DNA from: CAZYMF01 sp964648215
GTDB taxonomy: Bacteria; Desulfobacterota; Binatia; HRBIN30; JACQVA1
Direction: 5' to 3'
Assembly (NCBI GenBank): GCA_964648215.1
Contig: CAZYMF010000193.1
Location: 1-9,268 of the forward strand
Length of the DNA stretch: 9,268 nt
Position numbers and translations under genes: made by a program. Below the pieces are notes generated by a model. It ran no database searches. It was not told the DNA's origin and saw nothing but the letters and a program-made list of their open reading frames with translations. Shown one piece after another: positions 4,849-9,268 of the stretch. Numbering within the stretch: position 1 is the stretch's first letter; the number at the start of each line of letters is the position of its first letter.

Positions 4849-7332
4849 TCAGACGTCTCCTTTGGTGGCCTCGGTCATCCTCCGGGGCCGCTCGTTCGCG
4901 TCGGCAGGCGGCGCGCCCGTCGCCCCGGATGCGGCCGCCCCGGCGGACGCGCCGTCGGCCCCCGTGCCCAGGTAGTCGGCGGCAAACTCCTCGTCCGTCA
5001 CCACCGGCCGGTAATTCTCGAAGCCGCGCCGCACGGCGTGGACGAGGAAGTGCACGTCGTACGAACCCGCTCCGTTGTACAGCTCGGCGATCTCGATGCG
5101 GGCGCCGTCCACCGAATCGACGGCCACCCCGAGCGAGTCGAGCGAGCGGGGCGTGAGCTGCACGGTGATGGTTCCCGCTACCGCGAGCGCGGCGAAGTGC
5201 TCGGGCAGCTCGATCGTCGCGCGGCCATCGGTCAGCCGCGCCACGCCGCGGAAGTACATCGCCGCCTCCGGCCCTTCCAGCGCCGCGTAGACGATCTTCT
5301 TGCCGGGCTGGTTCGGGTGATCGACGACGAAGTTCTTGATGTCCGCGATGATGCGCCCGTTGCCGTCGGGATCGACGAGCATCATGGCTTTCGCGGCGCC
5401 GCTGGCGTCGTGCACGGACACGAACCCGTTGTTGGCGTTCTGCGTCAGTGCCGTGAGCCGCACGTTGTCCGCCCCGTTGGGCCCGAGCAGGCTGATGTGG
5501 CCGGCACCCACGGGAAGCACCTCCATCAATCCGCGCGCCTCCCCCAGATCGTTGGCCACGGCGATCGAACCGAGGTCGGGGCTGCCCTCGGGTGAGCCGA
5601 GGCGGACGTTCTCGCTACCGCCCGGCCCGAGGGTCACGATGAAGCCGTTGCCCGCGGGGTGCACCCGCATCGCGGCGCTGAGATACCCGTCTTCGTCCGA
5701 CACCTGCACGCCGCCGCGCCCGCCATCGTCGGCGAACAGCGACACGACGGAGTTTCCGGACGCGTTCTGCACCGAAGCGAAGCCGTGGTCGGCGTTGGAC
5801 CCGAGGCTCGAGAAACGAGTGTTGGGATTGCCGTTCGGTCCGTAGGTCTCGATGTAGCCGGCACCCGCGTCGGTGACGCTCATGTCCGCACGCAGCGCGC
5901 CGGCCGCGTTGTACACGTCGACCTGGCCACCCGTTTCGCTGCTGAGCATTTCGGCCCGGAAATGCCCGTCGGCGTTGGCAACCGCAGCCACGCCGCCCGG
6001 CGAGTCGTCAACCGAGACCAGAGTGGCATTCGTGGCGCCATTGGATCCCAACGCCGACACGACTCCGCTCCCGTCGACGAGCGCCCGAACCGTGCCGCTC
6101 TGGTCGGAGACGCCGACGACTCCCTTGCCCTGGCCGTCCACCCCGGCAACGACCTTCTTGCCGCCGGTGTTGGCGTCCACCACGGCGACCTGGCCGTGGT
6201 TCGCGTCGTCCGATGACCGTGTCAACAGGACGGTCTCCCCGCCACCGAGCCCCCTCGTCTCGATGCGTCCTGCCCCGCCGATGTCGACGAACATCGTGGC
6301 GGCACTCCGAGACGCGTCCTGTCCGAATACGGACACGATCCCGCCCGAGTCACCGCCGCGGTTCGCCACGCTCGCGTTGAGCCCACCCGACGGGTCAAGG
6401 ACATCCACGATGCCGTCGGAACCGAGCAACTGCACACGCGTTGTCCCGTCGGAGTCCTTCAGCTCGACTCGGCCGGAAGCGAGCTCGTCGACGAACACCG
6501 CGGCTCGGCTCCGCGACTGCTCGTCGTACACCGCCAGTCGCCCGTGATCCGGATTTCCACCCGCACCCCCGAGCCGCGCGTTGTAACTTCCGTTCGGCCC
6601 GCGCACCCAGACGGCCGGCTCGCTGGTAACGCTCGCCGCCCCCTGTGCCGATTGGACCGCTTCCGACCCCACGCCCGCCAGCTCGTTTCCAGCCGAATCC
6701 CGCATGGCCAGCTTGCCGAAGCCGCTCTCGTCAACGAAGAGGAGGGCGAGATCATTGCCGCCGGCGTCCGCCACCGAGACCGACCCGTGGTCGGGTTGAC
6801 CCGGAGCCGAGCCGATGCGGACGTTGACGCTGCCGTTGCCGCCGACGAGATCGATCGGGCCGGTGAACGTCGCCCCGCTCGTCGAGACGATGTCGCCGGC
6901 GTCGATCCCTTCGACGCTCTCGGCGTCGAGCGCGTGCTCGGCTTCCTCCGCCCGAAAGACGTAGGGCACCGAGCTGAACGGCTGCCGCGGCGCCAGCGTC
7001 TCCCCGTCAATGGACAGCTCGAGCCAGCGGTCGTCTCCGGAGAAGAGGTCGCTGTCCAGCGAGCCGACAGAGGGCCCACGAGATCCGAGGAGCAGGCTGA
7101 AGACGCCGTTGGTGAGCTCGGTGTCGGGGTGCTCTTCCTGAAACACGAGCGTGCCGCCCGTCGCGCGGTCCCAGATACCGACCGCGATGTCGACCGGCCC
7201 GGCAACCGGCTCACCCTGCTCATCGAGAACCTGCCCCTGGTAGTGCAGCGTCGCCGGCACGGCGGTCGCGACCGCGGGCGCGTGCAAGCAGAGTACGAGC
7301 ACCGGGATGATCCTCTTGAACCACCTTCTCAT
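4849..7332 (-). CDS. Secreted stalk-like repeat protein with conserved C-terminal domain
   Basis: The protein has 827 residues. ATG 7332 is preceded by GGGAGG (7343-7338) at five-base spacing, and ATGA overlaps the stop of the upstream paralogue. Residues 1-24 are a signal peptide (basic start, hydrophobic core, A-T-A cleavage site; C15 is not in a lipobox). Residues ~25-135 form an N-terminal beta domain (L-H-Y-Q-G near 29, T-N-G-V-F-S near 74, R-Q-P-F-S-S-V-P-Y at 116-124) of a type I recall from secreted proteins of deltaproteobacteria and planctomycetes. Residues ~164-662 are a glycine-rich stalk. It has six exact-length copies of a 20-residue turn module (starting at 164, 245, 361, 498, 569, 617), each beginning G-x-x-G and ending P/A-D/N-x-G; most have a V-D-like pair 17 residues on. 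Residues 663-778 are a conserved domain (V-D-H-P, E-G-P-E, Y-F-R-G, L-P-E-H-F, V-Q-L-T-P, A-V-R-R-G). The tail is Ala/Gly-rich. It is probably an exported, perhaps trimeric, beta-helical fibre; no enzymatic motif is seen and the function is unknown. Confidence 0.85.
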   Translation of the reverse strand: MRRWFKRIIPVLVLCLHAPAVATAVPATLHYQGQVLDEQGEPVAGPVDIAVGIWDRATGGTLVFQEEHPDTELTNGVFSLLLGSRGPSVGSLDSDLFSGDDRWLELSIDGETLAPRQPFSSVPYVFRAEEAEHALDAESVEGIDAGDIVSTSGATFTGPIDLVGGNGSVNVRIGSAPGQPDHGSVSVADAGGNDLALLFVDESGFGKLAMRDSAGNELAGVGSEAVQSAQGAASVTSEPAVWVRGPNGSYNARLGGAGGNPDHGRLAVYDEQSRSRAAVFVDELASGRVELKDSDGTTRVQLLGSDGIVDVLDPSGGLNASVANRGGDSGGIVSVFGQDASRSAATMFVDIGGAGRIETRGLGGGETVLLTRSSDDANHGQVAVVDANTGGKKVVAGVDGQGKGVVGVSDQSGTVRALVDGSGVVSALGSNGATNATLVSVDDSPGGVAAVANADGHFRAEMLSSETGGQVDVYNAAGALRADMSVTDAGAGYIETYGPNGNPNTRFSSLGSNADHGFASVQNASGNSVVSLFADDGGRGGVQVSDEDGYLSAAMRVHPAGNGFIVTLGPGGSENVRLGSPEGSPDLGSIAVANDLGEARGLMEVLPVGAGHISLLGPNGADNVRLTALTQNANNGFVSVHDASGAAKAMMLVDPDGNGRIIADIKNFVVDHPNQPGKKIVYAALEGPEAAMYFRGVARLTDGRATIELPEHFAALAVAGTITVQLTPRSLDSLGVAVDSVDGARIEIAELYNGAGSYDVHFLVHAVRRGFENYRPVVTDEEFAADYLGTGADGASAGAAASGATGAPPADANERPRRMTEATKGDV

Positions 7333-9268
7333 CGCAGCCTCCCGTGTGTCGGGTCTTGCGGACTTCCCTCGTCGACAAGAGCTTCGGGTTCGTCCAAAGC
7401 CCCATCCTCGTCCGGAATCGCCTCGATCTGTGCCGAGGCGGCAGAGGCGGCCACGCGCATCGCCGCGCTCGCCTCAGCCGCTTCCGCCTCGACGACCGGT
7501 TGGTAGCTCTCGTGCCCCCGCCGCACCGCGTGCACCAGGAAGTACACGTCGTACGATCCCTTGCCGCCGCGCAGCTCGCCGATCTCGATGCGCCCGTTTT
7601 CGATCGCACCGAATCCCACTCCCATGGAGCGAGCCGAGCCGGGGGTGAGCTGGACGGTCATCGTCCCCGGGCTGGCGAGGGCAACGAAGTGCTCGGGCAG
7701 CACGATCTCGCCGCGGCCGTTCGTCAGGCGAGCCACACCGCGGTGATACATGGCCGCTTCCGGCCCCTCGACCGCGGTGTAGACGATCTTGGAACCCGGC
7801 ACGGCGGGATGATCGACGACGAAGTTCTTCAGGTCGGCGCTGACGACACCCGTTCCATAAGCCGACATCGACGCGCCCAGAGGGCTGCCCGGTCGCACGC
7901 CGAGCTCCCCACCACCGCTGGAAGCCGATGCCGTCACCGTGGCGAGACCGCCCGGCCCGAAGAGATCGATTCGTGCCAAATCCACCGATCCGGCGCCGAC
8001 GAAGTGCATCTGGCCCCGAATCTCGCCGCTGCCGTCCTTCACGGAGGCGAACCCGACGTCGGGATTCAGCATCCCGGCTGACAGCACCACGTTCTCCTGT
8101 CCGCTCGGCCCTTGCGTTGCCACCACGCCGGTTTCCTGGGAGACCTGGAGCCGAGCTCGGATCCGCGCATTCTCGTCCAGCGCGGCCACACGGCCGTGAC
8201 CATCCGCAGCGGCGTAGAGATCGACCCGGTTGCCGCCGGCGTCCTTGACCGCGATGAAGCCGTGGTCCGCGTCGCTCGCCAGGGCGCTGAGCACGACGTT
8301 CCCGTTGCCGTTCGGACCCCGGGTCTCGATCAGGCCGGGATCCGGCTGCGCAACAACCCGCATGGCTACGGCCTTGGCGCCGGACAGGTCGTTCACCTGC
8401 AATTGACCCTGCCCCTGCGCGTCGACCGAGAGCTCGGCAAACGTGCCCGTCTCGACGTCGCCGATGCCGATACGTCCGTGATCGGGCGAGTCGGCCGTGA
8501 AGCCGAGGAAGGATCCCTGACTGCTGTCCGCAGACTGAGCGTTCACGAAACCGATGCCGCCGAGCGTGGCACGCACGCGGCCTTGCTGGTCGCCGACAGC
8601 GACGGAGCCGGCCCCATCAGCTCCCACGTCGGCGACCACCTTCTCCATCGCCCTCTCGTCGTAGATCGAGAGCCGGCCTCTGTTCGCATCCCCGTGCGAA
8701 ACACCGACCTCAACGTTGACCGTCCCGTTGGGTCCGCTGGTGCGCGCGACCCCTTCCCCATGCGGGCCCGCGGACATCGAGGCCGCAACCGGCGGCAAGA
8801 GGCCGCCAGTGCGGACCAAGACCAGGCCGCGGTTCTCCGCCGCCGCTTCACCTTCTTCCTTGCCCACGGAGGTCACCTTCGCGACCGCGGTCGAACCGGC
8901 CTCGTTGAAAACCTGCACGGTCCCGTCGTCGCCGATCGCCTCCGCCCGCACCCTTTTCGAAGCGCCGCCACCATAGACGCGCAGGCGTCCCCCGCCGTTT
9001 GTGTCGACCCAGATCTCCGCCCGCTCGACGCCTTCGTCGTCGTTTACCGTCGCCGATCCATGGTCCGGATTGCTCCGCGCGCCGTGCAGTTGGGCGTTCA
9101 CCTCGCCGTTGGGGCCGCGCACGACGATGCGGCCGGCGCGCACCTCGGTCGACGCGCGCGCAAGCAGCTGCCCGTCCACCGCCTCGCTGCCCACACTGGC
9201 CAGCTCGCGTCCCGCGGAGTCTTGAACGACGAGCTTCCCCTGCCCCTCGGCGTCGACGAACATCGCCG
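7329..9268 (-). CDS. Paralogous stalk-like repeat protein, 5' end cut by the window
   Basis: About 645 residues are visible and the reading frame stays open to the right edge. The ATG at 9263 is not a start: it lies inside an A-M-F-V-D repeat motif equivalent to L-F-V-D (198-201) of the downstream protein. By that alignment some 195-200 residues are missing, including presumably a signal peptide and N-terminal beta domain, giving about 840 in total. The visible part has four exact-length copies of the same 20-residue turn module (starting at visible residues 50, 177, 316, 385). A 116-residue C-terminal domain (visible 476-591) is 81/116 identical, without gaps, to that of the downstream protein. 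The tail is rich in Ala and Glu and unlike that of its partner. The stop TGA overlaps the next ATG (ATGA), so translation is probably coupled. Secretion is inferred from the paralogue only. The likely role is a fibre or surface component; no known function is recognised. Confidence 0.85.
   Translation of the reverse strand, partial: AMFVDAEGQGKLVVQDSAGRELASVGSEAVDGQLLARASTEVRAGRIVVRGPNGEVNAQLHGARSNPDHGSATVNDDEGVERAEIWVDTNGGGRLRVYGGGASKRVRAEAIGDDGTVQVFNEAGSTAVAKVTSVGKEEGEAAAENRGLVLVRTGGLLPPVAASMSAGPHGEGVARTSGPNGTVNVEVGVSHGDANRGRLSIYDERAMEKVVADVGADGAGSVAVGDQQGRVRATLGGIGFVNAQSADSSQGSFLGFTADSPDHGRIGIGDVETGTFAELSVDAQGQGQLQVNDLSGAKAVAMRVVAQPDPGLIETRGPNGNGNVVLSALASDADHGFIAVKDAGGNRVDLYAAADGHGRVAALDENARIRARLQVSQETGVVATQGPSGQENVVLSAGMLNPDVGFASVKDGSGEIRGQMHFVGAGSVDLARIDLFGPGGLATVTASASSGGGELGVRPGSPLGASMSAYGTGVVSADLKNFVVDHPAVPGSKIVYTAVEGPEAAMYHRGVARLTNGRGEIVLPEHFVALASPGTMTVQLTPGSARSMGVGFGAIENGRIEIGELRGGKGSYDVYFLVHAVRRGHESYQPVVEAEAAEASAAMRVAASAASAQIEAIPDEDGALDEPEALVDEGSPQDPTHGRLR

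Noticed and set aside
6544..7506. Long + strand open frames across the repeat-protein genes (also 4846-5595 and 7344-8081)
   Set aside because: They are antisense to genes with Shine-Dalgarno sites, a signal peptide and conserved paralogous domains. Their translations are R/V/A/H-rich without recognisable motifs.
9261..9263. ATG at the right edge as the start of the second repeat protein
   Set aside because: It is an internal methionine in a V-D repeat motif, the frame is open to the edge, and no signal peptide follows. The gene is cut by the window.

Overview
The window is high-GC bacterial DNA. Hand counts of 240-base samples give about 66% in the acyl-CoA dehydrogenase gene and 70% in the first repeat-protein gene. 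It encodes a DksA-type transcription factor, an acyl-CoA dehydrogenase, a tRNA-Ala, an FMO-like flavoprotein and two very large exported repeat proteins. Gram-negative-type signals, heptameric intergenic repeats, a REP-like GTCATCCCGGC palindrome and a tRNA without an encoded CCA fit a deltaproteobacterial, myxobacterial or Binatota-like lineage. That placement is a guess from style, because there is no rRNA or other marker here.

Layout. (a) 1-513: a short upstream region, then a DksA/TraR-like zinc-finger gene on +. (b) 514-646: a convergent gap carrying a perfect 20-bp inverted repeat built from AAAGGTN heptamers. (c) 647-1831: an acyl-CoA dehydrogenase on -, whose upstream region (1832-2178) holds a REP-like palindrome, a tandem 10-mer, an AACCGCC heptamer array and a bulged hairpin. 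(d) 2179-2251: tRNA-Ala(CGC) on +. (e) 2475-4475: a lower-GC (about 58%) gene on - for an FMO-like flavoprotein with a multi-pass membrane C-terminus. It has its own Shine-Dalgarno and a plausible promoter. (f) 4544-4848: a non-coding gap. (g) 4849-9268: two tandem paralogous genes on -, overlapping by ATGA, for large secreted stalk-like repeat proteins. The upstream one runs off the right edge.

How the genes relate. The dksA-like gene, the dehydrogenase and the tRNA look like unrelated housekeeping or accessory loci. The ATGA-coupled pair is clearly one expression unit. Both proteins use the same rigidly spaced module (a G-P-N-G turn, a P-D-H-G turn 16 residues later, then a V-D about 17 residues after that), followed by a roughly 116-residue C-terminal domain about 70% identical between them. 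I read them as components of an exported fibre or surface structure, possibly co-assembling; this is inference. The FMO-like gene follows on the same strand but has a separate promoter candidate and different base composition, so a functional link to the fibre genes is not shown.

The two most unusual items are this coupled pair of repeat proteins and the FMO homologue. The latter keeps the animal-type FMO C-terminal region but has degenerate nucleotide-binding motifs, no FMO fingerprint motif and a membrane extension.
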